Positions 22,364 through 32,102 of a DNA stretch of 47,439 nucleotides are shown one piece after another. The DNA lies in contig UQKV01000014.1 of NCBI GenBank assembly GCA_900541665.1, positions 1-47,439 of the forward strand. Direction: 5' to 3'. A program made the position numbers and the translations under genes. Origin of the DNA: an uncultured Collinsella sp. (lineage in GTDB: Bacteria > Actinomycetota > Coriobacteriia > Coriobacteriales > Coriobacteriaceae). Under the pieces are notes generated by a model. The model searched no databases. It saw only the letters and a list, made by a program, of their open reading frames with translations, and had not been told where the DNA came from. Positions within the stretch are counted from its first letter, which is position 1, and each line of letters starts with the position of its first letter.

Positions 22364-23821
22364 TTACGCGGCAAGGCGCTTGAGGACGTCGATGAGCAGC
22401 TCGTAGAAGCGCTCGGCGGAAGCGAGCTCCATGCTCTCGTCCGGGGTGTGGACATCGGAGAGCGTCGGGCCCACGGCGATGGCGTCCAGGCCGTGCAGGG
22501 CCTCGGCAAACAGGCCGCACTCAAGGCCGGCGTGAATGGACTCGATGCGCAGCTCGGAGCCAAAGAGCTCGCGATAGCTCTCGACGAAGACGTCGCGGAC
22601 CGGCGAATGCTCGGCATAGCTCCAGCCGGGATACTCGAACTCGAACTTGGCGTCGAAGCCCAGGACATCGGCCAGCGTCTGCAGGCGGTCCTTGAACTCG
22701 TTCTGCAGCGAGGTGATCGAGGAGCGCGGGGACAGCATGATCTTGACCTGGTCGTCAGAAGTGGCAACCACACCGATGTTGGAGGAAACCTCGACGGAGC
22801 CATCGGTGGCGACGTTGCGGCGAATCACGCCGTTAGGGGCAAGACGCAGGGCGCGGATGAGGGCAAGCGCGGACTTCTCGTCCATGGCCTCGACCTCGGC
22901 GTCGTCGGCAATCTCGACGGTGCAGGTAAAGCCAGGGTCGAAGACCTCGAGCTCGGCAGTGACGTCGGCGATGATGCCCTTTGCGATCTGGGCCGCGGCC
23001 TCGGCGGCAGCGTGGTCGGCGTAGACCAGAACAGCCTTGCACTCACGGTTGATGGCGTTGTCCTTGGTGCCGCCGTTAAAGCTAACGATGGCGGGCTCGC
23101 CGGCGACCATCAGGCGGTCGATGATGCGGGCCATGATGAGGTTGCCATTGCCGCGCTCCAGGTGGATATCGCTGCCGGAGTGACCGCCCAGCAGGCCGGA
23201 GATGTCGAGTGTAAGGGTGCTGCCGGTCTTGTGCTCGCGCGCGATCGGGCAGGTGTAGGTAACGACGACGCCGCCGGCGCAGCTGACGGTGGCAACGCCC
23301 TCTTCCTCGGAGTCAAGGTTAATCATGGTGCGGGCGCTAATCTGGGACTTGTCGAGCGTCTCGGCGCCGACCAGGCCAGTCTCCTCGTCGGTGGTGAATA
23401 CGCACTCGAGGGCAGGGTGAACGATCGAATCGTCATCGAGAACAGTGAGCATCAGAGCGACGGCGATACCGTTGTCGGCGCCCAGAGTGGTGCCGTTAGC
23501 GGTGAGGACGCCGTCCTTGACGACCAAGTCGATACCGTCGGTCGTAAAGTCGTGCTCAACGGAGCCCAACTTGTCGCACACCATATCGATGTGGCCCTGC
23601 AGCATGACGGTCGGGGCATTCTCGGCGCCGGCAGATGCGGGCTTGCGAATGATGACGTTGTAGACCTCGTCCTGATACACATCGAGACCGCGCTCCTTGG
23701 CAAACGCAACCAGGAAATCGCTGATGCCCTTCTCGTTGCCAGACCCACGGGGGATCGCGCTGACCTCCTCAAAGAAATGGAACAGCTGGGCGGGCTCGTA
23801 GCCGGTAATCTTGTAGTCCAT
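22364..23821 (-). CDS. pepD: Aminoacyl-histidine dipeptidase (Xaa-His dipeptidase, M20C)
   Basis: A 485-residue cytosolic dinuclear metallopeptidase of the PepD/M20C family that cleaves dipeptides such as carnosine. Metal and catalytic residues lie in GHIDMVC (H, D), LGADNGIAVA (bridging D), FTTDEETGLVGA (catalytic and metal Glu), NLDSEEEG and the final GPTLSDVHTPDE (His); the lid or dimerisation domain is in the middle (GGHSGSDIHLERGN). The ATG at 23821 follows AAGGAGGCACC; a much earlier in-frame ATG has no ribosome site. No terminator is obvious in the ~30 bases before mntP's convergent end. Confidence 0.94.
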   Translation of the reverse strand: MDYKITGYEPAQLFHFFEEVSAIPRGSGNEKGISDFLVAFAKERGLDVYQDEVYNVIIRKPASAGAENAPTVMLQGHIDMVCDKLGSVEHDFTTDGIDLVVKDGVLTANGTTLGADNGIAVALMLTVLDDDSIVHPALECVFTTDEETGLVGAETLDKSQISARTMINLDSEEEGVATVSCAGGVVVTYTCPIAREHKTGSTLTLDISGLLGGHSGSDIHLERGNGNLIMARIIDRLMVAGEPAIVSFNGGTKDNAINRECKAVLVYADHAAAEAAAQIAKGIIADVTAELEVFDPGFTCTVEIADDAEVEAMDEKSALALIRALRLAPNGVIRRNVATDGSVEVSSNIGVVATSDDQVKIMLSPRSSITSLQNEFKDRLQTLADVLGFDAKFEFEYPGWSYAEHSPVRDVFVESYRELFGSELRIESIHAGLECGLFAEALHGLDAIAVGPTLSDVHTPDESMELASAERFYELLIDVLKRLAA

Positions 23822-23978
23822 GGTGCCTCCTTGGCGCAACTGGTTAGACAGTAAGACATGCGACTTGTATATTCCCAGACTTTGCGTGCATAAACCAGTC
23901 GAAAACGCCGAGCGCCCTCGCATCATCGGCTAACGGTGGACCGTATAGCGTAACGGTCGCAGCTACCGCAGCTCTACA

Positions 23979-24010
23979 AATCGAGGCGCCCTTTCCGGAG
24001 CGCCTCGATT
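23979..24010 (-). terminator. Terminator of clpC
   Basis: A perfect 11-bp stem AATCGAGGCGC with GCGCCTCGATT; on the minus strand the tail TTTGTAG is weak. It lies 26 bases after the clpC stop. Confidence 0.7.
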
Positions 24011-24035
24011 GCGCGTATCAAATTGTCGCCACGCC

Positions 24036-26678
24036 CTACAGCGCGCCGGAACCGGCTTGCATCATGCCGCCGGGGCCCGAGCTCACGCCACTGCTCACAG
24101 GCGCGGCGTTTCCGGTGTGCGGTGCCGCCGGGGCGGTATCGCCACCGAGCGTGCCCGCCGGGCGCGGTGCCGGGATCTCGCCCGTGCCGTGGCCAAAGAC
24201 AAACTTGCCATCGGCTACGTCGCACAGGACGGTATCGCCCTCGCCCCACTCGCCGGCCAGCAGCTCCTCGGACAGCGGATCCTCGATGAGCTTTTGGATG
24301 GCACGACGCAGAGGACGCGCGCCGTTGGTGAGGTCGGTACCCTCCGCCACAATCTTGTCGTAGGCCGCATCGGTAAGCTTGATGTTCATGCCGTTTGCGA
24401 TCAGGCGCTGGCGCAGATCGTCCACCAGCAGGTGCGCAATCTTAGTCAGGTTCTCGCCCGAGAGCTTCTGGAACACCACAATATCGTCGATACGGTTGAG
24501 CAGCTCGGGGCGGAACAGGCGCTTGAGCTCGCCCATCGCACGACCCTTGATCTCGCTCGACGTGAGACCCTGCTCACCGGTGGTGCCAAAGCCCACGCTC
24601 GCATCCTGCGCGATCTCGCGGGCGCCCACGTTAGACGTCATGATGATCACGGTGTTGCGGAAGTCGACCGTCTTGCCCTGGCTATCAGTCAGGCGGCCCT
24701 CCTCCAGCACCTGCAACAAAATGTTGAAGATGTCGGGGTGCGCCTTCTCGATCTCGTCGAACAGCACGACCGAGTACGGGTGACGACGAACGGCCTTGGT
24801 GAGCTGACCGCCCTCGTCGTGACCCACGTAACCCGGAGGGCTACCGATAAGCTTGGAGACCTCGAACTCGCTACCGAACTCGGACATGTCGAAGCTGATG
24901 AGCGCATCCTTGCTACCAAAGAGATACTCGGCGAGCGTCTTGGCGAGCTCGGTCTTGCCCGTGCCGGTGGGACCCAGGAAGATAAAGCTGCCGCCGGGAC
25001 GACGCGGGTCCTTGAGCGGCGAGCGGCTGCGGCGCACGGCCTTGGCGACGGCCTCGACGGCCTCGTCCTGGCCGATAATGCGGGTCTTGAGCACGCTTTC
25101 GGTCTGCAGCAGGCGACGACTCTCGCTCTCGGTGAGCGAGGAAACCGGCACGCCAGAGGTCACGGACACGATGTCGGCAATCTGACTCACGTCGATGGTG
25201 AGCGGGCTGGCGTCGAGCTCGGCGGTCCAGGCGGCCTTGGCTTCGGCGAGTTCAATCTCAGCGGCCTTCTGCTGCTCGGTGATCTCGGCGGCCTTGTTCA
25301 TGTCATCGCTCTCGGTGGCCTCCTGCGCGGCGGCCTTGAGCTCCTCTATACGATGCTCGGCCTCGCGCACCGGCTCGGGCGCGCGATTCGCGGCGATGCG
25401 AGCGCGGGCACCGGCCTCGTCGATGAGGTCGATGGCCTTATCGGGCAGGAAGCGATCCTGGATGTAGCGGTTGGAAAGGTTCGCGGCGGCCTCGATAGCA
25501 CCCTGCGTATAGCGCACATGGTGGTGCTCCTCGTAGCGCGGCTTGAGCGCGGTCAGGATCTTGACCGTGTCCTCGACGCTCGGCTCCTCGACATCAATGG
25601 TCTGGAAGCGACGCTCGAAGGCCGGGTCCTTGGTGAGGTACTTGCGGAACTCCTCGGCCGTGGTGGCACCGATGATCTGGAAAGCACCGCGCGCGAGCAC
25701 GGGCTTGAGCATAGAGCTCGCATCGATAGAACCCTCGGCAGAACCGGCACCGATGATGGTGTGCATCTCGTCGATAAACAAGATGACGTCGTCGGCTTCG
25801 GTCGCCTCCTGGATCACGTTCTTGAGGCGCTCCTCAAACTCACCGCGATACTTGGCACCCGCGACAAGACCCGGCAGATCGAGCGTCCAGATATTCTGGT
25901 TCATAAGATTCTCGGGCACATTGCCAGCAGCAATCTGCTGCGCCAGGCCCTCGACGATAGCCGTCTTGCCCACGCCGGGATCGCCCAGGATAAGCGGATT
26001 GTTCTTGGTGCGGCGCGAAAGGATCTCCATCATGCGCTGGACTTCCTTTTCGCGGCCAATCACGGGATCGAGCTCGCCGTCGCGCGCCTTCTGCGTGAGG
26101 TTGGTGGCGAACTGCTTGAGTGTGTCGGTGCCGCTCCCCTTTTGCTGAGAGGCATCCGAGCCGCTAAAGAACGGCAGGCCCGCACCGGGACGACCAGCGC
26201 CAGCGCCAGCGAGCGGACGCTTCTTGTCCTGATCCTTGGCAGTGAGCTTTTCGATGGCCTTTTTAATGGAAGCAGACGACACGCCCAGGCGCATGAGGAT
26301 GTCCATGGCCATGCCGTTGCCCTCTTCGACGATGCCGATCAGCAAGTGCTCGGTCGAAACGTAGGTCTGGTTGTTCTCGCGTGCCACGCGGAAGGAGCGC
26401 TCCATCACGCTGATGACGAGCGGCGTAAAGGCGAGCTTGGCAGCCTCGGTCTCCTCGCTGGGCTCGGGAACCGTAGTCTGGACCTCTTTGAGGGTATCCA
26501 TGATGTCATCGTAGGAGATATCGAGCGAGCGCAGTGCCTCGGCGGCAATACCCTCGTCCTCCTTAGCGAGCGCAAGCAGCAGGTGCTCGGTGCCCACCTT
26601 ATTTGAGTGCAGATCGAGCGCCTCTTGCTTGGCCATGGACATGACCTTGCGCGCGCGATCGGTAAAACGGTCTAACAT
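24036..26678 (-). CDS. clpC: ATP-dependent Clp protease ATP-binding subunit ClpC
   Basis: An 880-residue Hsp100 unfoldase that feeds proteins to ClpP. It has the double Clp-N repeat (residues 1-145), a Gly/Pro/Ala linker, AAA domain 1 (Walker A GDPGVGKTA, Walker B ILFIDEMHT), a short coiled-coil middle region with UVR-like spacing (so ClpC rather than ClpB), AAA domain 2 (GPTGTGKTE, VVLFDEIEKAHPD) and a disordered Pro/Gly/Ala tail. The ClpP-contact tripeptide is probably within the second-domain loop. Neither mcsA/mcsB nor ctsR adjoins it, and no clear CtsR or HspR site was seen upstream; an AAAGCGC/GCGCTTT hairpin lies in its leader at 26715-26740. Confidence 0.94.
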   Translation of the reverse strand: MLDRFTDRARKVMSMAKQEALDLHSNKVGTEHLLLALAKEDEGIAAEALRSLDISYDDIMDTLKEVQTTVPEPSEETEAAKLAFTPLVISVMERSFRVARENNQTYVSTEHLLIGIVEEGNGMAMDILMRLGVSSASIKKAIEKLTAKDQDKKRPLAGAGAGRPGAGLPFFSGSDASQQKGSGTDTLKQFATNLTQKARDGELDPVIGREKEVQRMMEILSRRTKNNPLILGDPGVGKTAIVEGLAQQIAAGNVPENLMNQNIWTLDLPGLVAGAKYRGEFEERLKNVIQEATEADDVILFIDEMHTIIGAGSAEGSIDASSMLKPVLARGAFQIIGATTAEEFRKYLTKDPAFERRFQTIDVEEPSVEDTVKILTALKPRYEEHHHVRYTQGAIEAAANLSNRYIQDRFLPDKAIDLIDEAGARARIAANRAPEPVREAEHRIEELKAAAQEATESDDMNKAAEITEQQKAAEIELAEAKAAWTAELDASPLTIDVSQIADIVSVTSGVPVSSLTESESRRLLQTESVLKTRIIGQDEAVEAVAKAVRRSRSPLKDPRRPGGSFIFLGPTGTGKTELAKTLAEYLFGSKDALISFDMSEFGSEFEVSKLIGSPPGYVGHDEGGQLTKAVRRHPYSVVLFDEIEKAHPDIFNILLQVLEEGRLTDSQGKTVDFRNTVIIMTSNVGAREIAQDASVGFGTTGEQGLTSSEIKGRAMGELKRLFRPELLNRIDDIVVFQKLSGENLTKIAHLLVDDLRQRLIANGMNIKLTDAAYDKIVAEGTDLTNGARPLRRAIQKLIEDPLSEELLAGEWGEGDTVLCDVADGKFVFGHGTGEIPAPRPAGTLGGDTAPAAPHTGNAAPVSSGVSSGPGGMMQAGSGAL

Positions 26679-26714
26679 GCTAGTTCCTCTTAGACGAGCT
26701 AGTTTTTCAAACGC

Positions 26715-26740
26715 AAAGCGCCGCCCCGCGGCAGCGCTTT
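26715..26740. other. Leader hairpin upstream of clpC
   Basis: AAAGCGC and GCGCTTT flank a GC-rich loop, 37-62 bases upstream of the clpC start. It may be an mRNA leader structure, or a terminator for the TetR gene on the same strand, whose stop lies 134 bases upstream. The T run on the minus strand is poor. Confidence 0.4.
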
Positions 26741-26874
26741 GGTCTCTTTACCCATATGGAGTATATGTTAACAGCTGGAGGAATATCTATAAACCCGGCT
26801 CACATGAATGCAGGTTATGACCGCATCGCGGGACTCACCGCGCGATGCGCGACGGGCGCCCCGCAAGAGAAACC

Positions 26875-27564
26875 CTAGACGTCTTTCACCACGTCGGGAC
26901 TCGTCGCACGCGATGCGCGATAGGCATCGGCCTCCTTGGAGACGCGTTCGAGCAGCTCGGATGTATCGACGCCCTCGACTTGCGCGACCGTTTCAACCGT
27001 CTGCATGGCGACCGCCCTCAGGTACGCGCACGCGCTGTCCCCCAGCTGCTCGAGGTCTATCTCCTCGCCGCCCTCCCGGGCAAAGCCGACCGCCATCACA
27101 AAGCCCATGATGCCCGAGACCAGAAAGCCCACCGCAAAGCTCGAATCTGCCTTGAGCTCTTCTCCGTCGGGGTGGACGATCTCTCTTACGCGGTCGATGA
27201 TGATCGTATGGATGCCCTGCTCGACCTGCTCGGCGGCACCCGCCCTCATGGTGATGACGATGCGCCGCAGCAGGCAGCGGACGTCGCGCCGGTCGAACGC
27301 CGAAAGGTCGCCCTCGCTCGAAAAATGCCAGAGGGCATCGGTGATGAGCTCGTTATCCTGCAGCAGCTGGGCTATGGCGATGGCGACGAGTTCATCGAAA
27401 TCGTGAAAATAGTAGTAAAACGTTCCGCGATTGCACTGGGCGGCGCGGGTCACCTCGCCAACCGACAGCTCGAAGATGCTGTTGTTCTCGATGAGCTCCC
27501 AAAACGCCTCGATGATACGGGTGCGTGCATCGGGCGCATCGGCGTCCTTACGCGGTCTCGCCAT
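26875..27564 (-). CDS. TetR/AcrR-family regulator
   Basis: A 229-residue repressor. The N-terminal HTH (TRIIEAFWELIENNSIFELSVGEVTRAAQCNRGTFYYYFHDFDEL split around residues 14-60) is typical; the C-terminal helical domain is a divergent ligand pocket. I start at MARPRK (27564), after GGTGAGG, rather than three codons earlier. It overlaps the end of the large activase gene upstream by 17 bases, so the two are cotranslated. It most likely represses this operon at the palindrome 32037-32057. The ligand may be an acyl-CoA or related metabolite, by analogy with other TetR regulators of acyl metabolism. Confidence 0.85.
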   Translation of the reverse strand: MARPRKDADAPDARTRIIEAFWELIENNSIFELSVGEVTRAAQCNRGTFYYYFHDFDELVAIAIAQLLQDNELITDALWHFSSEGDLSAFDRRDVRCLLRRIVITMRAGAAEQVEQGIHTIIIDRVREIVHPDGEELKADSSFAVGFLVSGIMGFVMAVGFAREGGEEIDLEQLGDSACAYLRAVAMQTVETVAQVEGVDTSELLERVSKEADAYRASRATSPDVVKDV

Positions 27565-30500
27565 GCGCCTCACCGCACCCCTGCGCCTTGGCGTTCATGA
27601 TGAGCATCTGAAGACGGTTCTCCACGTTGGCGAAGCTCACGTCGGGATCGTAGTCGAGCGGCAGGAACTGCGCCGTGGGATACTGCTCCTTGAGCGCATG
27701 GATGAGCCCGCGCCCCACGACATGGTTGGGCAGACACCCGAACGGCTGCAGGATCACGAAGTTGCGGCAGCCGCGCTTGGCGTGCTCGAGGATCTCCGCC
27801 GGAATCAGCACGCCCTCGCCCGCATCGAACGTATGGTGCAGGATCTTATCGCTCGCGCGCACGAGCTCGGGCATGCGCGTCGGCGGCTCGTAGAGCGGGC
27901 TCGCCGCGCCCAGGCGGTCGCAACGGTCGTGCGCGAGCTCGAACAGGTTGTCCGCCGTGGCGTACCAGGCCTTTTCGGGCAGCGACAGGTCGACGTGGAA
28001 CTCGCGCGACTGCGCATGCTTGTAGAAATAGGTCTTGCGGATCACGTCGGTCATGCGCGCCTCGATGACCTCGAGCCCGTTGTCCTCGAGGTAGCGCTCG
28101 ATCTCGTGGTTGGCGCCGAGATGGAAATTGAGCAGGTACTCGCCCACGATGAGAACGGTCGGATGCGGGTTCGAGCGGTCGTACGGAACGGCGTCCATGA
28201 TCGCAAGCGCGCGTTTGAAGCCCGTCGCCTGGCCTCTCAGCCCCGAGCGCTCCATGCCCTCGATAACCTCATCGAGCGCGCGGTCGAACGCAGCGTCCGC
28301 CGCGCCCTTCTCGAGCTCATAGGGACGGATGCGCCTAAGCATGGCCTCGAGGGCATCGATCATGGGAAGACCGTAGGCGATCTGGATGCTCGGGCCAAGG
28401 CCGAGCTTGAAGCCCGGATGCGCATTGTGGGCATCGACGTCGTCGTTGGTGAGCACCGGGACATAGTCGTATCCCGCGTCGTCGAGCGCGCGGCGCAGCA
28501 GGGGCATGTAGTGCGTCAGGCGGCAGTCGCCGATATACTTGCCAGTCACCACGGCGACGTCGTGCGGGTCGTACTTACCGCTCTTGAGTGCCGCGAGCGC
28601 CTCGCCGATCACGATTTGCGCGGGGAAGCAGATGTCGTTGTGCACATAGCGTTTGCCCAGGCGGATGGCATCCTCGCGCCCGATATCAAGGGCCTCGGCG
28701 CGCACGCCCTGATTGCGCATCGCCGCGGTCATGAGCCTGCAGAACGCATGGGAGGTGTTGGGGACCAGCGCGATCTTGTCGTGCCGGTCGCGCTTGGTGT
28801 ACTTGACCTTATACGGGTCGTCGAGCGGATGGACCGCGTGCACCCGGGCGCCCTCGGCACGCTCCTCCGCGCGACGACGGTTGACCGACTCGATAAACGA
28901 ACGCACGCGAATGCCCATGGGACCGGCGACGTCGCTCTCATCGAGCTTGATCATCATCGGAACCTTGGAGCCCATCTCGCCCATCATGCGCGCGATCTCG
29001 TCGGTGAGATACGCATCGTGGCCGCAGCCGAAGCTGCCCATCTGCACGAGCTCGAGCTCGGGCGTCGATGCGACGATGACCGCGCACGACAGCATGCGCG
29101 CATGGTAGTTGTTCACGATGTCGATGCGGCTGTTGGAAAGATCGACGTTGCAGACCCCCGGCACCGCATCGGGCGTCAGCACGGGGATGCCGCGCTCAGA
29201 GAAGAGCTTGGGCAGCCCGTGGTTGACCAGCGGGTCGTTGTGGTACGGGCGCGAAGCGATCACCACCGCGTAGCCGCCGTCCTCGCGCACGTTCTCGAGC
29301 ACCTGCCTGCCGCGCAGCTGCAGCTGGTTCTCAAACGTCTCCTGCGCGCGGTCCGCCTGCTCGGTCGCCTTGGCAACCAGGTCGGCATCGATATCGAAGG
29401 TCTCCTTGCACCACGCCTTGAGCTGGCGGTTTCGGTCGCCCTCGTCGTACCAGTGGAACAGCGGCGTATCGAACGGAACGCCGAAACGCTCCTCCGGGTT
29501 ATCGGAATTGCGCATCACGTAGGGGTATCCCTTTACGACGGCGCACATCCACTCGCTGGTAGAGGCGGTGTTTTCGGTGGGCACCGTCGTGATGATGGGC
29601 ATGAAGATGCGGTCGACGCCGGCGTCGACGAGATTGCGGATGTGCCCGTGGACGAGCTTGGCCGGGAAGCACACGGTGTCGGATGTGACGTGCGCCAGAC
29701 CGCGCTCGTACATCGCCTTGGTGCTGCGTCCCGAGACGCGCACCTTAAAGCCGAGCGTGCTGAAGAACGTCGACCAGAACGGCATGGTGTCCCAGAACTC
29801 GAGCACACGGGGAATGCCGATCGTGACATCGCGCCCCCCGCAGACGGGAACCGTGGGGTACGACTCGAACAGCAGCTTCTCGCGGTCGACAAAGAGATTG
29901 GGGGCAGCCGCGGTCCGATCGCGCCCCGTGCCGGGTGCCTGTGCCTCGCAAGCACCCTGCGGACGCAGCTCCTCCGCCGCGGGAACCTCGCGCACGAGCT
30001 CATCCCATGAGATGGCGCCGCCGCGCGGGCAGCGATTGCCCGTGACGTAAAGCGAGCCGTCGCCAAATGCCACGACCGCGCGCTGGCAGCGGTTGTTGCA
30101 CCGACGGCAGGTAACGCCGCCGAACTCGCGATGCTCGAAGCGCTCCACGGCATCGAGCCCGATAAACGACGTGCCGGCGTCGCCCTTGCGGCATTCCTCG
30201 CGCGCGAGCAGGGCGATACCGATAGCGCCCATCAGCCCCGGGTGGGGCGCACGCGTGACGGGTTTGCCCAGATACTGCTCGAATGCGCGCAGCACCGCGT
30301 CGTTTCGGAACGTGCCGCCCTGGACGACGACTTTGTCGCCCAGACGGTTGAGATTTGAAACGCGAATGACCTTGGTGAACACGTTCTCGATAATCGAACG
30401 GCAGAGACCGGCCATGATGTCGCCCGGACCCTTACCGCGCCGCTGCTCGGAAACGACGCTGCTGTTCATGAACACCGTGCAGCGGCTGCCGAGAACGGCG

Positions 30501-31987
30501 GGGGCTTTGGACGAAAATGCCTCGGTCGCGATATCCTCAACGGCTATTCCGAGGTTTTTGGCAAAACCCTCGAGGAACGAGCCGCAGCCCGCAGAGCACG
30601 CCTCGTTGACGACGATATCGGTCAGCACGCCGTGGTTGAGCCAGATGGCCTTCATATCCTGTCCGCCGATGTCGAGCACGAAGGTCGCATCGGGAACGCA
30701 TGCGCACGCGGCGCGGGCGTGCGCGACCGTCTCGACCGTATGGTAGTCGGCGTGGAACGCGCGCGCGAAAAGCTCCTCGCCGTATCCCGTGGTGCCCACG
30801 GCATCGATCGCAAGCGTGACTCCCGCTGTCTCCCAGCGGTTCTTCAAGCTGACAAGACCCTGTTGGGCGACGTCGAGCGGTCTGCCGTTATTAGACGCGT
30901 AGAACGAATCGACAAGCTCACCCGCCTCATCGACCAGGGCGAACTTGGTCGTCGTGCTCCCCGAATCGATACCGAGCGCCACACGCACCGTCTCTCCGGG
31001 CGCATACGCATCCGGACCCTTTGCCGGCGTCTCTTTGCCATGGCGTGCCGTAAAATCCGCCTGCTCGGCAGGTGTGGCAAAAAAGGGCTGGGCAAGACGT
31101 CCCTCCCCGCTTGCGGGCGCGACCGTCTCGAGCTTATCCAGCCGGACAAAAGCGTCGGGAAGGTCGATCGGTTGGGACGATGCGAACATGTCGGTCAGCG
31201 ACAGGGCGGCACCGCGCGCGACCATGATCTGCGGATCGCGCGGGACGATAACCTGATCGTCCGATAGATTCAGTTGCTCCCGGAACACGCGGACCAGTGT
31301 GGGGTTGTAGGCGAGCGTACCGCCCTCGAAGATTACCGGCGGCTCGATGTCGATACCCTGGGCCAGACCGCCGATCGTTTGGCGGGCGACCGCGTGAAGC
31401 GCCGAAAGCGCCAGGTCGGTGGCAGGAATGCCCTCGTTGAGCAGCGGCTGGATATCGGTCTTTGCGTACACGCCGCAGCGGCCCGAGACCTCGTGGACGG
31501 TCGTTCCCCGGCTTGCGAGCTGCTCGAACTCGCCCGATTCGGTGCCGACCCCCATGAGCTTTGCCATCTCGTCGATAAATGCACCGGTACCGCCTGCGCA
31601 CGAGCCGTTCATGCGCATGTCGGCAACCTCGATGTCTCCCTTATCGTTGGTGCGGAAGAAGATCATCTTGGCGTCTTGGCCGCCCAGCTCGATGGCGCAG
31701 CGCGTCTGCGGATAGAACCTGCTGATCGCGAGCGCGTTGGCGACCACCTCCTGAACGTACGAGGCGCCCAGCGCGGTCGCGATATCGCGCGCACCCGAGC
31801 CGGTCACCGCAACGCGCAGCGACTCATGGGGAAAGCGCTCGGCGAGCTCGCCGAGCATGGCGCGCACGCTCGCTGTCTGACACGCCCCGTGGCGGCGATA
31901 TCCCCACCACGCCTCGGTCATATCCTCGTGCATCGCGTAAACTTTGGTCGTCGTCGACCCTACGTCCAGTCCTACTAGCAACGCCAT
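27548..31987 (-). CDS. Large 2-hydroxyacyl-CoA dehydratase activase-type protein with DUF2229/HgdB-like parts
   Basis: A 1479-residue protein. Two ASKHA ATPase domains of the BadF/HgdC type occupy about residues 1-295 (GLDVGSTTTKVYA) and 335-600 (GIDSGSTTTKFAL). Each keeps the two cysteines that hold the shared [4Fe-4S] cluster in HgdC dimers (SCAGGTGAFID plus GRCGVYAKTD; ACSAGCGSFLEG plus SRCTVFMNSSV). A Cys-rich CRRCNNRCQRA follows near 626, then a DUF2229-like region (~700-930) and a C-terminal region resembling dehydratase subunit HgdB (~980-1430). Activases inject an electron, driven by ATP, into radical dehydratases. No dehydratase A/B genes adjoin it; its true partner is unknown. GGAG lies before the ATG at 31987. 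Confidence 0.85.
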   Translation of the reverse strand: MALLVGLDVGSTTTKVYAMHEDMTEAWWGYRRHGACQTASVRAMLGELAERFPHESLRVAVTGSGARDIATALGASYVQEVVANALAISRFYPQTRCAIELGGQDAKMIFFRTNDKGDIEVADMRMNGSCAGGTGAFIDEMAKLMGVGTESGEFEQLASRGTTVHEVSGRCGVYAKTDIQPLLNEGIPATDLALSALHAVARQTIGGLAQGIDIEPPVIFEGGTLAYNPTLVRVFREQLNLSDDQVIVPRDPQIMVARGAALSLTDMFASSQPIDLPDAFVRLDKLETVAPASGEGRLAQPFFATPAEQADFTARHGKETPAKGPDAYAPGETVRVALGIDSGSTTTKFALVDEAGELVDSFYASNNGRPLDVAQQGLVSLKNRWETAGVTLAIDAVGTTGYGEELFARAFHADYHTVETVAHARAACACVPDATFVLDIGGQDMKAIWLNHGVLTDIVVNEACSAGCGSFLEGFAKNLGIAVEDIATEAFSSKAPAVLGSRCTVFMNSSVVSEQRRGKGPGDIMAGLCRSIIENVFTKVIRVSNLNRLGDKVVVQGGTFRNDAVLRAFEQYLGKPVTRAPHPGLMGAIGIALLAREECRKGDAGTSFIGLDAVERFEHREFGGVTCRRCNNRCQRAVVAFGDGSLYVTGNRCPRGGAISWDELVREVPAAEELRPQGACEAQAPGTGRDRTAAAPNLFVDREKLLFESYPTVPVCGGRDVTIGIPRVLEFWDTMPFWSTFFSTLGFKVRVSGRSTKAMYERGLAHVTSDTVCFPAKLVHGHIRNLVDAGVDRIFMPIITTVPTENTASTSEWMCAVVKGYPYVMRNSDNPEERFGVPFDTPLFHWYDEGDRNRQLKAWCKETFDIDADLVAKATEQADRAQETFENQLQLRGRQVLENVREDGGYAVVIASRPYHNDPLVNHGLPKLFSERGIPVLTPDAVPGVCNVDLSNSRIDIVNNYHARMLSCAVIVASTPELELVQMGSFGCGHDAYLTDEIARMMGEMGSKVPMMIKLDESDVAGPMGIRVRSFIESVNRRRAEERAEGARVHAVHPLDDPYKVKYTKRDRHDKIALVPNTSHAFCRLMTAAMRNQGVRAEALDIGREDAIRLGKRYVHNDICFPAQIVIGEALAALKSGKYDPHDVAVVTGKYIGDCRLTHYMPLLRRALDDAGYDYVPVLTNDDVDAHNAHPGFKLGLGPSIQIAYGLPMIDALEAMLRRIRPYELEKGAADAAFDRALDEVIEGMERSGLRGQATGFKRALAIMDAVPYDRSNPHPTVLIVGEYLLNFHLGANHEIERYLEDNGLEVIEARMTDVIRKTYFYKHAQSREFHVDLSLPEKAWYATADNLFELAHDRCDRLGAASPLYEPPTRMPELVRASDKILHHTFDAGEGVLIPAEILEHAKRGCRNFVILQPFGCLPNHVVGRGLIHALKEQYPTAQFLPLDYDPDVSFANVENRLQMLIMNAKAQGCGEAHGETA

Positions 31988-32036
31988 AATGCTCCGTCTC
32001 TCGCATTTTTCCCGCTAGAGATATACCACTCTACGT

Positions 32037-32057
32037 AATACAACAGACTGTTGTATT
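32037..32057 (-). promoter_or_regulatory. Palindromic operator upstream of the activase-tetR operon
   Basis: AATACAACAG and CTGTTGTATT are perfect 10-bp arms around a single A. The site is 50 bases upstream of the activase start and overlaps probable promoter sequence (TATTAC), as expected for the TetR protein encoded at the end of the same operon. Confidence 0.75.
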
Positions 32058-32070
32058 TAAACTCCGTATA

Positions 32071-32102
32071 AAAAGCGGCTGCCGAAACGCTTCAGCAGCC
32101 GC
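32071..32102 (-). terminator. Terminator of the DUF2798-type gene
   Basis: Stem GCGGCTGC (32075-32082) with GCAGCCGC (32095-32102), ending on the minus strand in CTTTTTATA. Between it and the stop codon of that gene (32103-32268) I see no further gene. Confidence 0.8.

Noticed and set aside
24009..26606. An 865-residue open frame opposite clpC, and similarly long antisense frames at 27431-30010, 35077-37098, 45447-47081 and 43428-44963
   Set aside because: These are antisense shadows of high-GC genes with strong family motifs on the other strand; their translations are low-complexity (Val/Leu/Gly/Asp-rich) and match no family.
26679..26820. CtsR or HspR operator upstream of clpC
   Set aside because: No heptad direct repeat or CTTGAGT-N7-ACTCAAG pattern could be found.
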